From Oscheius sp. JU75 (Eukaryota; Nematoda; Chromadorea; Rhabditida; Rhabditidae), in the NCBI GenBank assembly GCA_037178855.1, contig JASJZC010000004.1, positions 7,812,001 through 7,876,000 on the forward strand: a DNA stretch of 64,000 nt, read 5' to 3'. The stretch's first letter is position 1. Each line of letters begins with the position of its first letter. The notes beneath the pieces were generated by a model, which was not told the origin of the DNA, searched no databases, and saw nothing but the letters and a program-made list of their open reading frames with translations. Shown piece by piece: positions 24,601-36,085 of this stretch. The position numbers and the translations under genes are program-made.

Positions 24601-25183
24601 CCTGATAATGGCATGTCTCTCTCCAGTACCACCTTGGAAGATTTCTCTGTGGCTTTTTGTTTACAAGAAAGCGAATCTTCTTCCTACCTGTTCATTGTCC
24701 TGTTAGACATTGGATCATTCGGTCTCTTCCACTGGTCTTTCGGTCGAGCTGCTTCGAATCGTTCTCCAGTCCCACCTTGGTAGGTTTCCCTTTAAAAATA
24801 TCAATTGGCGCCCTTTTCAAATACCTTACCTGTTATGAGTAGTGGAATCAATGACCCCTTCGAGTCTTCCTAACTGATCCTTCGGCTTGACTGCGGCATA
24901 GCGCTCTCCAACTGAACCTTGGAAGATCTCTCTGAAAGGAGATCAATCAGAAAAAGGGGGGGGAGGGAAAGAGAGACAGGAAGAGGAACAGGGACAGTTA
25001 CTCCCACCTGGAATGAGAATTAACGTCCATTGGCTCAGTGTTCAATTGAATTTGGTTTCTCGGCCGGATCATATCGAATCTTTCTGGCGTTCCGCCTTGG
25101 AAGGTGGCCCTACCACAAAATATATACATGCATACTGTGTAACCTTACTGATTAGTGGAAACGTAGTGGTTGATAGCGGCCAT
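18660..25183 (-). CDS. giant 58 x 34-residue tandem-repeat protein, MAP6/SAXO-like
   Basis: Twelve exons encode about 2016 aa. Exon 1 (25149-25183) gives MAAINHYVSTN. Exons 2-11 hold 1,1,1,8,1,3,5,1,5 and 32 repeats: 25008-25109, 24830-24931, 24688-24789, 23831-24646, 23688-23789, 23341-23646, 22792-23301, 22652-22753, 22104-22613, 18802-22065. Exon 12 (18660-18759) ends KHHHSSHNSLFG. The unit is FQGGxGERF-xxxKPxDQxEKSTDPxDxxTQNRx. Every repeat exon is an exact multiple of 102 nt with phase-2 ends. The P-x-D-Q-[WYF]-x-K-S ... F-D-G-T-T core resembles the Mn microtubule-binding modules of MAP6/SAXO proteins, which stabilise axonemal or ciliary microtubules; this assignment is inference. The last intron uses a GC donor. 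No signal peptide or membrane segment is seen. Confidence 0.85.
18760..18801 (-). other. GC-AG intron, 42 nt, in frame
   Basis: On the minus strand exon 11 ends at AG|GCAAGT, the classic strong GC donor, and the acceptor is gtttgcag. The donor falls exactly at a 102-nt repeat boundary and in the same phase as every other exon end of this gene. The 42-nt intron has no stop in frame, so unspliced RNA would add 14 residues. Confidence 0.65.
19261..20460 (-). repeat. 1020-bp higher-order duplication inside the repeat gene
   Basis: About 160 bp at 19261-19425 recur almost unchanged at 20281-20445, 1020 bp away, which is exactly ten 102-bp units. Neighbouring units correspond less closely. Confidence 0.7.
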
Positions 25184-26495
25184 ACTGAACGATTAGAAGT
25201 GTGGCGGTGTTTGGAAGAGCTAATCACGAACCCATGGCAACCACCGGCCGCTGTTATTCACTTTCCCCTGTTCAGTGGCCTTTCTGTTGAAATCGAGGGA
25301 GAGGGTGATGGAAAATGCGCCTCCCTGTGTCTCCCTGTCTCTCAACTACCGTCTCTCCGTCTTACTGTCGACTGTTTCTGCCTCCTAGTATTTGTTTCCA
25401 TATCTCAGTCTTTCAATCTTTCTGTCTCCCCGCCTTGCTCTCTCTCATGTATGTTTTGCAGTTGGGATTGACCGGCCGTTGAAATTCAATCTTTGTAATA
25501 AAATGAGTGGTATATTGTTAAGGCGGCCGTTTTCTGCCCGATCAACACGTGTTCGACGCGGCGCTGCGATTTTTATAAAAAATCAATTCGAAAATGCTTC
25601 AAAATATAGGATTGAACGCTCTATTAACCTATTCATGCAAATATTGCACTTGAAATTGACTACAAGTGAAAAACGTCGTTATAAACCGCTGGTTTACCCT
25701 ATTTTAGTTTGTTCTACTAGCTCCGTCATTCCAGGCAACGGCGCTGTTTCCAAAATACTGACATTTACGCACCATTACCTGCTTTTCAAGGGATGATCCA
25801 AATTTGACGCCTACTCTCATAACGTTCTGTTCAATAGCGAAAAAACCAAACAGAAAGATAGAAGATGGACACGAACCTACGATCAATTTTTCGTGGATCC
25901 GCTGCGCTCACCGCTCGACCTTGCTGCAATATTCAACGACTCCAGTCCAGTCTCAACACTTTTGTGCTTGCCGAGACGGTACGGGAGCAGAAACTTTAAC
26001 GCGTTATATCTCCGATTTGGAAGGGGTTATGTGAATTCGGCAATATATCCCGTAATACCCAGACCAAGGGCTATCGAATGGGTCTTGTTCGTTCCCAAAA
26101 TCCATCTTAAGTTGGTAGGCTACCCTTCAGCCGCCTTCTGTGACCGGCACATTCCATGGAATGTGACGAGCTGGTGGTTGACTCCTACATCTTCTCCCCC
26201 ACTGACCATTCCGGCCCCGTCAACCTGTCCATCTTATGTCTGTCATTTGTGTCTTATCCCCCATCTTTGTCAGCCTCATCACTCCAATTTATTGTTCATC
26301 ATCACTCACACACAGATCTCTCTACTCTGTGACAAAACGCATAGGGAGGCTCTCCGTCGGAGAGACCAAAAAGGGGTGTGTACATTTCACAAATCGGGGT
26401 GTGGAATAAAAGTACTTAGAGAATAAAGGAGATAGAAAAATGGACATAGAGTGAGGTTTGTTGCACCGGTCATTATCAAGTTTTTTAAGAGAGGT
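25184..26495. other. intergenic spacer, no supported gene
   Basis: Lies between the divergent start of the repeat gene and the 3' end of PSMD11. A 177-codon open frame on the plus strand (25893-26426) has no recognisable content, and I do not call it. Confidence 0.5.
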
Positions 26496-28795
26496 CTACC
26501 GCAACTTGCAGGCCCTTTGGTACAAGGCGTCGACGACTTCGCCCATCGCGTGGATAACTTGTACTGCCGTCTCGTAGGTCGTGTCCGACGGGGTGATGTC
26601 ATAGACGATAAGCATACCGTCGCCCTGATGCAGCGAGCCGCTGAATTTCTTGTCCAGAATCATCTGCGCCAGCTTCTTTTCCACCTAATTTCAGGGTTTT
26701 TCTAAACATTTTATATAGGCGGCTTACCTTAGCACGATCAATATTGATTTCCGAGGCAATGTGCTGAATTTGGACGTAGGAATAGGGCTCGATCAATCGA
26801 CACAGATCCTTCTCGAGCATTCTCTCGGACAACGAGTTGAAGTGCTTTTTCACCACTGGGTCCATCTGGAAATTAAGAAATTAGCATGAATTTGGAGTGG
26901 TATAACGGTAACGTGCTCACTCAGTGTCCGAACGATAAGGGTTCGATTTCACTCGGTTGTTTTTCATGTTTTGAGCGCGTCGTGTAATAGCAGCGTGCTC
27001 GCCTAGCGATCAAACGACCAAGGTTTGATTCCACTCCACCATTTTTAGATAAAAAATTCCAAAATGTTATGTATACCTGAAGTTCTTGAGGATACGATCC
27101 GAAGGTCTGATTGAAATCGGCCAGACTTCTCTTCTTGGCCGCGGTGGCAATGGCCTTCATGGCCTCCAAGTCCGTGCCGTTGTATTTGAGGGCCAGCTTG
27201 CCGGAGAGGAGGGTGATTACCTCGTCTGGGAGGTCCAGCATGATCTGAAATCACAATATTTGGATGAAAATCTTAAAAAACAGGACATACCTTGCAAAGA
27301 AGCATGTACTTGAGCGCGAGAAGAGCCATCTCGTTTTCCTCGACCGAGTCGTAGCCTTCGAAGGCCTCGTAGAAGTAGGAGAAGGCTGTCTTGAAGTCCT
27401 TCTCATCGGCCGCGTGGAGGATTCCCGACTGGAGGTCCAGGGCGGCTTGCATGCGCGGATGAACATAGATGGCGTTGGCTGTGGTTCGTGCGCCGGTCAG
27501 CGAAGCTCTGGCCTTGCCGATGTTGCCGAGATGGTAGAAAGCCTTGCTCTCCTCGAGCTCGACCTCCACGAGCACGTCCTTGTCATCGAGCTTCTTCAGC
27601 TCGCGGATTAAGTCGGCGGCTGGAAAAGAAAAGCATTAGAAGCGGTCTCCATGTAAAGTTTGGCAATATTTATTTTTCATTCCTGCAACATATCCGAACC
27701 ATGTCAGGTTCTCTAGTTTCAATTCTGTCAACCTGTCCATATCTTGTCCATATCTTGTCCGAATCATGTCAAGCTGTTCTGTAGCCAGTGGTCAACTGAT
27801 ATCGGCCAGAATAGGGAGAGGCAAATCAACAGAGGAGCCTTTTGTCGAGCCCATGGGAAGAGAGTGGCTCAAACTGCGCGAAAAACAAAAGATGGAACCT
27901 TGAATGGAGGAGAGATGTTTGAAATTTTTGGACCGCGGAGATCCAGTTGACCCCTAAGCAAAAACCAGAGAATATGATTATTACTAGTATAGCACCGGAC
28001 AGGAGGTATTTGGGCTTGAACGAGGAATTCTTCAGCCATACGTTTTGGAACGCGACTGACACTCGTCCTGACCAAATGGCTGGTCTTAACATGTCAATTT
28101 TGGCCTATAGACTTGCACAGAACTACGAACACATGGCTTAAAGTCAACTGACAGCTTGACAGAGCTGTCACTACATTTAAAAGCGGTCTTAGCTCAAACG
28201 TTCTACTGTCGACGGTTTCAGGACGATCTGATCACGTTCCAGGGCTCAGGTTGAGTAGCACACGACTTGCATAGTATCAAGAGGCACCCTTACCGAGAGG
28301 AATAGCCTGCGTGTAGCGCTTCAGATCGTTGAACAGGCGTATAAGACGAGCCTCGAGGGTCTGACGAAGAAAGGTGCGGTTCTGGTCTGAGGCCCACTGG
28401 ATGCATTCGCGGACCAGCTCAATCTGAATCAGCTTTTGGAGACGAAAAACTCGACAAATACCTTGATATCTCCGTCCTGGTCGTCGATCATCAGACAGAG
28501 ATCGACGAGATTTCTCACGAGCTTGGCCGCCTTGGCCTTGCCGAGCGAGATGAGGAAGGGACGCGTCTGCTCGATCATCTTGCGCAGATCCTCGGTCTGA
28601 TTGTTTTTGGCCAGCATGCTCCCGAGCTCCATGATTGACTCCTCCTTTTTCTTGATGTCAGCATCTCCGCTGGCTGGGGATTTTACTAAAAATGTGAACA
28701 TTTTGAGGAAAAAACAGCAACAAACCAAGGTTTGTTAGGTGTCTGATGACGTTCTGGTCATTGTGGTGCGGCATTGACGTAACATGGTCGGCCAT
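26496..28795 (-). CDS. PSMD11: 26S proteasome regulatory subunit PSMD11/RPN-6
   Basis: RPN6 is a PCI-domain lid subunit that clamps the regulatory particle onto the 20S core. Seven exons: 28733-28795 ([20 protein letters not shown]), 28462-28681, about 28297-28423, 27291-27620, 27078-27246, 26729-26866, 26496-26686. The predicted length is about 414 aa, against 422 in human. The N-terminal TPR-like helices include [20 protein letters not shown] and [20 protein letters not shown]. The C-terminal PCI winged helix includes [20 protein letters not shown] and ends in the usual RACKLR-type helix. The gene looks complete and intact. It is divergent from RIOK3 with about 700 bp between starts. The large intron 27621-28296 and the one at 26867-27077 carry tRNA-like or anonymous sequence. 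Confidence 0.96.
26903..27047 (+). repeat. two tRNA-like elements in PSMD11 intron
   Basis: Two neighbouring pieces, each with an A-box-like and a B-box-like motif: tggtataacggtaacg ... gggttcgatttc (26905-26960) and taatagcagcgtgctcgcc ... aggtttgattcc (26980-27040). Arms do not form a full cloverleaf. Confidence 0.5.
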
Positions 28796-29511
28796 GGTTC
28801 CTCCAGACATTCTGGAAGAGTCATTACCAAATTTGGTCGAGGAAAAACTTGAGATTGAAAAAAAAAGCCTTCCCGCAACGAATATCTCCCTTCCTAACGG
28901 AAATAATTCTTTTTTTCATGGGAAGAATGGTAAGAACAAGCTTCTGGGGACTTTGGGACAAGAAACAGAGTAAAAATAGCTTGAGGTACGAGACAGCTGA
29001 GGTGAAGCGTTATTTGTGATGATATTGGTGGCTGTGATGCGCAGGTTGGCTGGCATACGGTAGCTATCTGGCGTTGGGAAGAAAACATGCTTTCAGCATA
29101 TGACCGAAAGGGAGAAACAAATCTGGATTCGACTTCGGAGAAGAGCGTTCTAAGATTGTAATCGAATATACACGAAATGCACGCTACTTTACATTTTTTT
29201 TTGCTTGCAGAAATGTTAACTTGATGTGATTAGGATGCTCGGGAATGCTTTTAGACAAGAAAATGATGAATCTTTCTGCAATCTCTGCTGGAAACGATGA
29301 GGAAAAGAAAAATCCAGAAAAAAAAGCTGCATTCAAATTGCCCGCTCTCTGAGTACCGTAATCCCTTTCAAAGTTTACGCACCAGTATGAATGCCCAGAA
29401 ATTATTGCGAAATCTTGCGCCTCCTCGCAAACGCCCTTTCTTTGCACCTCAAAAATCAATTTGCAGGTCATTTTTGCGATCAGCTGGCCCTCTACTTGCG
29501 GTACTGGAACG
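28796..29511. promoter_or_regulatory. divergent PSMD11/RIOK3 intergenic region
   Basis: About 715 bp between the PSMD11 start (minus strand) and the RIOK3 start (plus strand), so it should hold both promoters. I see no defined motif. A tttgcag at 29461-29466 upstream of the RIOK3 ATG could be a 5'UTR or trans-splice acceptor. Confidence 0.45.
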
Positions 29512-32345
29512 ATGTCAAGCTGTGGCGAGCAGGCAAATCAGAAGAATCCCTGGAACAAGGCCCCAGATGAGGTTTTTTCGAATTTTATCCTGTTTTTAAC
29601 CGAACTTTATAGGTAGATGAGCCCGTAGTCTCGTTTGCCGAAATAATGAGCGAAGATCTGGCTCATTCTCTGGTGGAGGACGAAGAACAACGCGACTTGG
29701 CCCTTGCTTTGGCCCTCAGCGCTGGAGACGTCAGTTTTTCCCGATTTTTTTTTCACACAACAAGTCTTTTTCAGAAATTTGATAATGACGAAGACCTGGC
29801 CCGAGCCCTTCAGGCCGAATTTGACCGAGAAAACGAGATGTTGGACCGCCTGGAGCAGGATAAACAGCAAGGCTCCAAATCTTGTGAGTTCTTTTGACTT
29901 TTTCTGGAGAAAGAGACAAATTGTAGTCTTCCTGACCCCGGAAAAGTACCGTCCCTGCGCGAAACAAGAATCAGATGTAGAGGACGAGGAGGAAGAAGAC
30001 GATGACGAGCTCCGGGAAATGGCTACGGCCATGCTCTACGCCAAGTTGGATGAAGCCCATCAGCCGTCGACCATCCGGCGTGGAGAGAACGGCGAATTCA
30101 TAACAAAACACGACGCGAGCACTTGTGGCCGGAGAAACGCGGACAAGTCTCTAAATGTATTTTTTTTTTTCGTTTTATGGCTGGTTTGTCTTGAATAGAT
30201 GAAAACTCAGCTTCCCCCTAAAATGCGTCTTACTGACACCCAGATCCATGCTCTAGTCAGAAATATCAGTATTCTCTCCGTCCACTACGAGAAAAACAAC
30301 GTTTTGAGCGTTTGGCAGGAAAACGCTTTATTGTCCAAACATAAAGCCGGAATGTTCCGAACAAAAAGCCGGAATGGATGTTAGGTATTGGCAGCCGCCT
30401 CTGTTGCTCCAAAGACCCTCACTTCGCGTCTAATCCTTTTGCTCCAAGTTACCTTAGAAATTCCAGGACAATGTAGGAATCCGCGTCGGAGACATGTCGT
30501 CGGCCGAGATCAGCAACAAGGTCTACAACAAGCTGCGCAGTTTCGCCAAGAACGAGGTCAAAAGGCAACATCGACTCAAGGACAAGGTCGTTTTTTGAAT
30601 TTTTCTGAATTTTACACGAAAGTTTAGGAAGAGAAGGCCACAATGGAGACGTCCGTTGACGCCAACGCCCGCATAGCCCTTTTCAAATGGATTAATCAGG
30701 GCATCTTCGACCGGATTTATGGAGTCATCGCCACCGGAAAAGTAGCTTTTTGTCCTTTAAAAAGTCTCATCATATAAATAAGGAATCGGCCGTTTTACAC
30801 GCTGTCCAGGGCCCGAAGGACGACAAACATTTCGCGGTAAAAGTCTACAAAACGACGCTGTCCGAATTCAAAAACAGGTATCGTACTTTTTGTCGAATCT
30901 CGTTGGAAGAAATGAGCTTTGTAGAGGCGAATACGTGAAGGACGACTTCCGTTTCAAGAACCCCCGAGGTGTGCTGAAGATCTGGGCCGAGAGGGAGTTT
31001 ATGAATCTCAAGCGGATGACGAACAATGGTCTACCGTGTCCGGAGCCGATTAAGCTGAAGAAGAACATTTTGGCCATGACGTTTATCGGCGAGAATGTAG
31101 GTTTTTTTTTCGTAGATTTGTTCCTTTGTGCCTTTAAAAAGCCATAGCCCACAATTCAAATAGTTTTTTGAGCCGCCGACTCCACACCAAAATACTTTTC
31201 CTAGCAAACCTACCCACTTTTTAGGGAGAAGCCGCCCCACGACTCCGAAACGTCGACTGGGACTTTTTCACGGACGAGGAACGAACTGACTTCTTCCTAC
31301 AGACTCAAACAGTGAGCTTTTTTTCGTCTTTTACTCAAGAAATGCTAATTTCAGATCATTGCCCGCATGTACAAGGAATGCCGCCTCGTCCATGGAGATC
31401 TGAGCGAATTCAATCTGCTCCTGCTAAATGGCAAAGTGTACGCCATTGATGTGAGTCAGGCTATGGACATCTCTCATCCCAGACATCTGTACTTCCTGTC
31501 CAGGTGAGTGTTTTGTCGTTTAGAGACAGAAAGAAGGATCAGAGAGACATAGGCAGGAAAAGACAGAGAAACAGCTTTGAGCAGTGAGAGAGTGATAGGC
31601 AGGGAAACAACAGGGACGCGGACGGGACTACCGACAATGACTGTACAGTAACCAACAGCGAGAGAGGCAGAGACAGTCGCATACCTGTGAGTGGCAGTGA
31701 CTCCCAGTTACAGTAAGACAGACAGTACAGAAGCGGACAGGGTCAGTGGGATACGGTAACAGACAGATGAGAGTCGAAGTGAGTGATATTGAGAGACGAA
31801 CAATGGGAGTCCTAGACTGGAACAATGAAAATGACAAAACCAGTCACATTGATCGAGACAGAGTATGAGAGACAGTGACAGCCTTTACTGTAAGGGACAG
31901 TGAGTTTCAGTCCACAGTAAAAGAGAGCGACAGTACAGAAACAGACAGAAACAATGAGAGACAGAGAGTGAGAGCGAGAGAACCAGTCACATTGGCCGAG
32001 AGATTGACATTGCCTGTCCCCTCGTATGAATCTGCTTCAGGGACATTGAAAACGTGCTGGAATTTTTCGCCAACATCGGAACCCTCAATCTACCCACAGC
32101 CGTGACCATCTTCAATGAGGTCACCGGCCTGGACATGAAGGAAGGCGAGAATCTGTCTCTACAGGTTCGTCCCCTCCCATATTTGGCCCGGAACCCCCCA
32201 AAAATTCCAGGCCGAGGCTTTCTCCGTCGAGAATCGGACCGTGACGCAGCGAAACGACAAGCAGGCCCCGGCGGACATGGACCTTCGACTGTACAATGCT
32301 GAGAAGCCGAAACGAGGCGAATCGCCGGCCAGAGCCTTCAATTAG
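29512..32345 (+). CDS. RIOK3: RIO kinase 3
   Basis: An atypical kinase/ATPase linked to 40S maturation and innate signalling in animals. Exons: 29512-29571, 29613-29729, 29775-29883, 29927-30156, 30467-30586, 30628-30741, 30783-30877, 30925-31096, 31225-31311, 31355-31503, 32041-32164, 32211-32345. The RIOK3-specific N-terminus is present: [30 protein letters not shown] and [16 protein letters not shown]. The kinase part shows the P-loop ([15 protein letters not shown]), the lysine strand ([16 protein letters not shown]), the catalytic loop [13 protein letters not shown] and the metal-binding IDVSQ, so it should be active. The 537-nt intron 31504-32040 is GACAGA-rich. The short acidic block [12 protein letters not shown] sits in the linker as in vertebrate RIOK3. 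Confidence 0.94.
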
Positions 32346-32523
32346 CCTCGAAAGCGCCCTCTCTCGGTCCTCTCTTGTACACTTTTTTGTTGTTTTTTCG
32401 TGTAGTTATCAGATTCTATAATCTCTGTGAGATTGATAAATTTGTTCTTTTTCTATAGACTTTTTACAAAGCTATTGGCAAAACAATTTAACGGGGAAGG
32501 AATTGTTTCATAGCAGCGAGCAA

Positions 32524-33468
32524 ATGGACATCAGGACGGACGTCTTCAACACGGCTTTCCGGTAGGTTTTACCAGGTATTTCTGCGGGTAACCTCTCGGT
32601 CACTCTTCCACTGTTCCTGTCTCTTTGTGCCTATTAATATTCTCCGTCTCTGCAATCGCCATGGTCACAGTCACTCTGTCTCACTCTCACTACTACTGTC
32701 TCTCACTATCCATTTGCCTTTTGCACTGTCTTTGGTAGTTGACCGCCTTGGAACCTCTCTGAATAGACTGACAGTTACAGCGACAGAAACCAGAGAATCA
32801 GAGACGGGACAGACAGGGACAGAAAGTAGACCACCATCATTTGCTGCCCTGTCTCTCTCTGCCACTGTAACTGTCTCAATATGTGCTACTCTACCTCCCA
32901 CTGTCGCTTGCTGCATCTGTTGTTGGCAGCCTCACTCTCCGTATCACTGTCCCTTAGTCACTGTAACTGTCACCGTGTCTTTGCTTAGATAGGCTCTTCG
33001 GACCTATCTTTTCAAAATTTCGATCTCAGCGAGGAGCCTCCTGCCTCAGAGAAGTCGCTGTCTACGGCCCGAGAATTCTCTTCCTTCAAGACGGGCTCGT
33101 CCGACCTCGACGCCTTCTCTTCTGGACTGAACACCGTGAACAGCACTCGTTGGCCGAGCGATTCAGGACTGGATGCCGCGACGACGACCTCAAACAGTGT
33201 GCTGAGCTCGTGGTATTTGGAGACGGCCCGGGCGGATAGTCTCATCTCCAGCACCCAGAGCAGCTCGGAGATGTCCTTGGCCACGGCCATGTCGCTCTGT
33301 TCTATCGAGGTAAGCAGCAACAGCAACAGCACCGAGGCCATCATCACAACTACCAGTAGCAGCAACGCAGAATCCGAAAACGACAATCCGATCAGGCTCC
33401 ATGTGGCCAAGGAGTCGATGCATAGTCTGGGAGATGGAGCTGCTTGGAGCCCCAATATCCCCATTTGA
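32524..33468 (+). CDS. Ser/Thr-rich hypothetical protein, partial model
   Basis: An acceptor at 32988 (ttgcttag) opens a frame of about 160 codons ending at 33468, rich in Ser, Thr and Asn (SSNSNSTEAIITTTSSSN). It has codon usage like its neighbours and poly(A) signals at 33504 and 33515. It looks disordered and has no domain I recognise. A possible first exon, 32524-32561 (MDIRTDVFNTAF), has a good donor, but its phase does not join directly to 32989, so an exon may be missing or the start is elsewhere. An overlapping minus-strand frame (33012-33575) is judged to be a shadow. Confidence 0.4.
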
Positions 33469-33503
33469 GGGGAGACGCGAGAGAATGGACGAGTTTTTTT
33501 GGT

Positions 33504-33520
33504 AATAAACGAGCAATAAA
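33504..33520 (+). other. two poly(A) signals
   Basis: AATAAA at 33504-33509 and again at 33515-33520, just after the stop of the Ser-rich frame, support a transcript ending here. Confidence 0.6.
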
Positions 33521-33706
33521 CGAATTGGAAAGATGGGCTTGATGAAAACAGAGAGACAAAAATAGAGACAAACAAGCCCCAATATCGGTCGTTGTGGCCA
33601 CCACCGTTGTTAGGACGTTCAGTTTGGGTTGGTTAAAGCTTCTCTCCCTGGGATAGCCGACTCATTTTGCATTTTGCTCTTTCCGTATTTTTCGCAAACT
33701 TGGTGT

Positions 33707-33768
33707 TCTCCGAAGTTGCAGATCTCGATTCGTACTATAACTTTGCAGAATCTTGCAAACATGCAAAG
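33707..33768. repeat. dispersed palindromic repeat, diverged copy
   Basis: gttctccgaagttgcagatc ... actataactttgcagaat, same family as 10688. It is followed at about 33790 by gctcgccaaaaa ... tcgcatcg, as in other copies. Confidence 0.55.
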
Positions 33769-34096
33769 GCACCGCATCAGCCAGCTATCGCGCTCGCCAA
33801 AAAAAAAAAAACTTTCGCATCGTATTTGTCCCACCCGTACTGTCTCTTTGCTCGTGCTACATTGGGGTATATAATCGCGGCGAATACAGACAAAACCAGG
33901 TCACACTGCTCAAGAGATCCGGGTTCGGGCTCTAACTGGCTGCCCCCAGGTTCTCCCGAACTTGGCTCTTGAGCACTGGCTTACGGCTTAGGTCGGGCAA
34001 GTTACCGGAGACTGCCACTCGGGTAGCTTGTCTAAGTCCCTACCCTCGGGGTAGGGCCGCCCACTAGGGTGAATGCATCGGGTAAAAAACGGGGCC

Positions 34097-34144
34097 GATC
34101 TCTTATCGAACCGTTAATTTCTTTGGTTCGATAAGATCGGCCTC
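34097..34144. repeat. long hairpin with 12-nt loop
   Basis: ggccgatctcttatcgaacc and ggttcgataagatcggcc pair over about 18 bp with one bulged base and a loop of gttaatttcttt. It is not tied to any coding exon. It could be a transposon end, a small-RNA precursor or a transcription-linked structure. Confidence 0.7.
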
Positions 34145-34300
34145 AGTTTCTTCCTGCGGGAAGTTTTGCAAAAATTTAGCAGCTCTGATTCTACCAGGGT
34201 ATATAGGTCTATGTCAAGAGTCACGTTCTTCTGTCTGTTTTCCCAAAAAATCAAAATGAGTAATGCAATCTGACTCAAATCCGTTTATCCCTCTTACGAT

Positions 34301-35218
34301 CTACAGCTGTTGTTTCTGGGGACCGTTGACCGTGGCCGTCATCTCTAGCTGCTCGTCTTTTTGGATCACTACCGTGAGTCCGAGTTCGACTTTGGTGCCG
34401 TCAGCAGCCTCGGCGACGACTTTGAGCGGATGCTCGAAGTGTTCGAGTCGGATGGACGGGATCTCGTAGACGGAAAGCTCACTGTTCCGACTCAGCAGAG
34501 TCGGAATGCCGTGACGGCTTGAGTGGATGTCGGCGCTGAGGAAGATGGAGGAAGGGGACAAAGAAGCCGTCGAGCAAGTCAGAGGCGTGGATTCGGGCTC
34601 CTGCTTCGATCTGATCTGACGGGGCTGCGAGATGCTGCCGGTGTAGAAAAGCTGCAAATTTAATTAATTTTAGAGGCTTTTACATGGTCTTCTAGCTACT
34701 TCGGTTCTAGAAAATATTTTTTGGCTTCGTGATGTTTTAGAAAGTTGTGTATGTCTAAAAAAATGTAAAAAGTATGTTTTAAAAAGTTGTGGCGCTGATC
34801 AAGTTTTACAACTGTGTAGAGAAGTCTCTGTGTCTCGCTGTCGCTCTTGGATTAATGCCTGGAAGAGCTCAAAGCTATCCATTGAACGAATCTTTTGGCA
34901 GGCGGCGTCCATCTGTGGCTTCTATGATCTTCTCTCATCCTTCACTCCCCAAAAATCCAGTTAAGTTACCAAATCGGCTCCGGAGGGCATCTCGACGGCC
35001 GTCTCCTCGCTCAGCTCACTCACAGTGCTTCCCCTCGCCGATCTCTTCTTCTTCGTCAGACTCGACCAGCTTCCAGTAAAACTCGCGCAGCTACCAGACG
35101 ATCTGGTGCAGTTGGCTGGGTGACCACCGCTGCTTCTTCCACTTCTACAGCTTCCGGTGTAGGAGACGAGGCTACGGGAGCTGCTGGCCGAGAGCTGCGT
35201 CGCATCGAGCGATTCCAT
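34301..35218 (-). CDS. Ser-rich hypothetical protein, two exons
   Basis: Exon 1 runs from 35218 to about 34970 and exon 2 from 34651 to 34301, joined in phase 0 across a GTAACT donor and a ttgcag acceptor, giving about 199 aa. The N-terminal half is basic and serine-rich with scattered Cys and Gly (SYTGSCRSGRSSGGHPANC) and a KKKRSARG cluster that could be a nuclear signal. The C-terminal half ends in two likely beta strands (LKVVAEAADGTKVELGLTVV). No known domain is recognised. It is divergent from CNOT1, whose coding region begins 868 bp away. The upstream start is not certain; the frame stays open a little beyond 35218. Confidence 0.5.
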
Positions 35219-36085
35219 TTTTGTCTGCTTCCTTTGGGAGGGCCAGCGACGTCCGGGGAGCGACACTGATGTTTTTCCTCTGGCTTGATTTGCCCCACGG
35301 TTGTTTTACAACAATTAGATAGTTTTTCTAGGAGAAAAAAAAAAGTATTTTTTTTTAGTTCCAGAAAACTTTTGCAGAGAGCGAGAAAATTTCCAGGAGA
35401 GTTCACTGGCAGACTTTATAGCGCACCATTGGCGGCAGGGGGACTCTATACAACAACCGAGGGTGGTTTAACTCTGTACTGTTCTATTCCAATTTTATCG
35501 TTGTTCAGTTGTTATACGTCCCGGTCAATGGCAAAGCCGTAGTGCCACGATATACTTTGTTTTTTTTTTTCAAAATCACTAAGCCGATAAACCCTAGCTC
35601 TTCCCTCTCCCCTTCCCCCTCTTCCAATGTTTTTCATATGACAAATGAAATATCTATCTATCTAACCCGAAAGCTGATTAAAATTATTTTCTGGATCTAT
35701 AGGGTGAGAGTGGTACAAAGGTAGTTTCAGCTTCGAAACGCGTCGTCTGAGTCGTAGCGACGTCAAAAAGTGGGTTTGGAGACTACTGATGTTCTGCAAA
35801 GTTAAAAACTGGCTTAATCGAGATCCCGTCATCGCCGAGACTGTTGCACCAAAAGCTCGAAGTGACGGTCGAGATTCAAAGACTGGATGAGAGAGACAGA
35901 GAAACGACAGAGAGACAGCCCAGGCACCGCTGATTGTTTATGGAAGTTATCCGCGCTCTAATCGCAAAAACTGAACGCTTTTGAAGACTCGTATTCAGTT
36001 ATTTATATGTGGCTCTTTCAATTGATTTTCTTCATTTTTGGGCTCTTAAAAATATTCTGCCTGATTTAGGAACAAAGTAAGGGAG
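35219..36085. other. divergent spacer upstream of CNOT1
   Basis: No supported gene. It contains a half-copy of the palindromic repeat (about 35787-35815) and a short GACAGA tract. An acceptor-like gatttag at 36063-36069 lies just before the CNOT1 start and may accept a 5'UTR exon or spliced leader. Confidence 0.45.

Noticed and set aside
25893-26426. 177-codon plus-strand open frame between the repeat gene and PSMD11
   Set aside because: No recognisable motif, ordinary composition, no clear start context or poly(A) signal tied to it.
33012-33575. 187-codon minus-strand frame opposite the Ser-rich plus-strand exon
   Set aside because: The plus frame has better codon usage and poly(A) signals; the minus frame runs on into simple UTR sequence.
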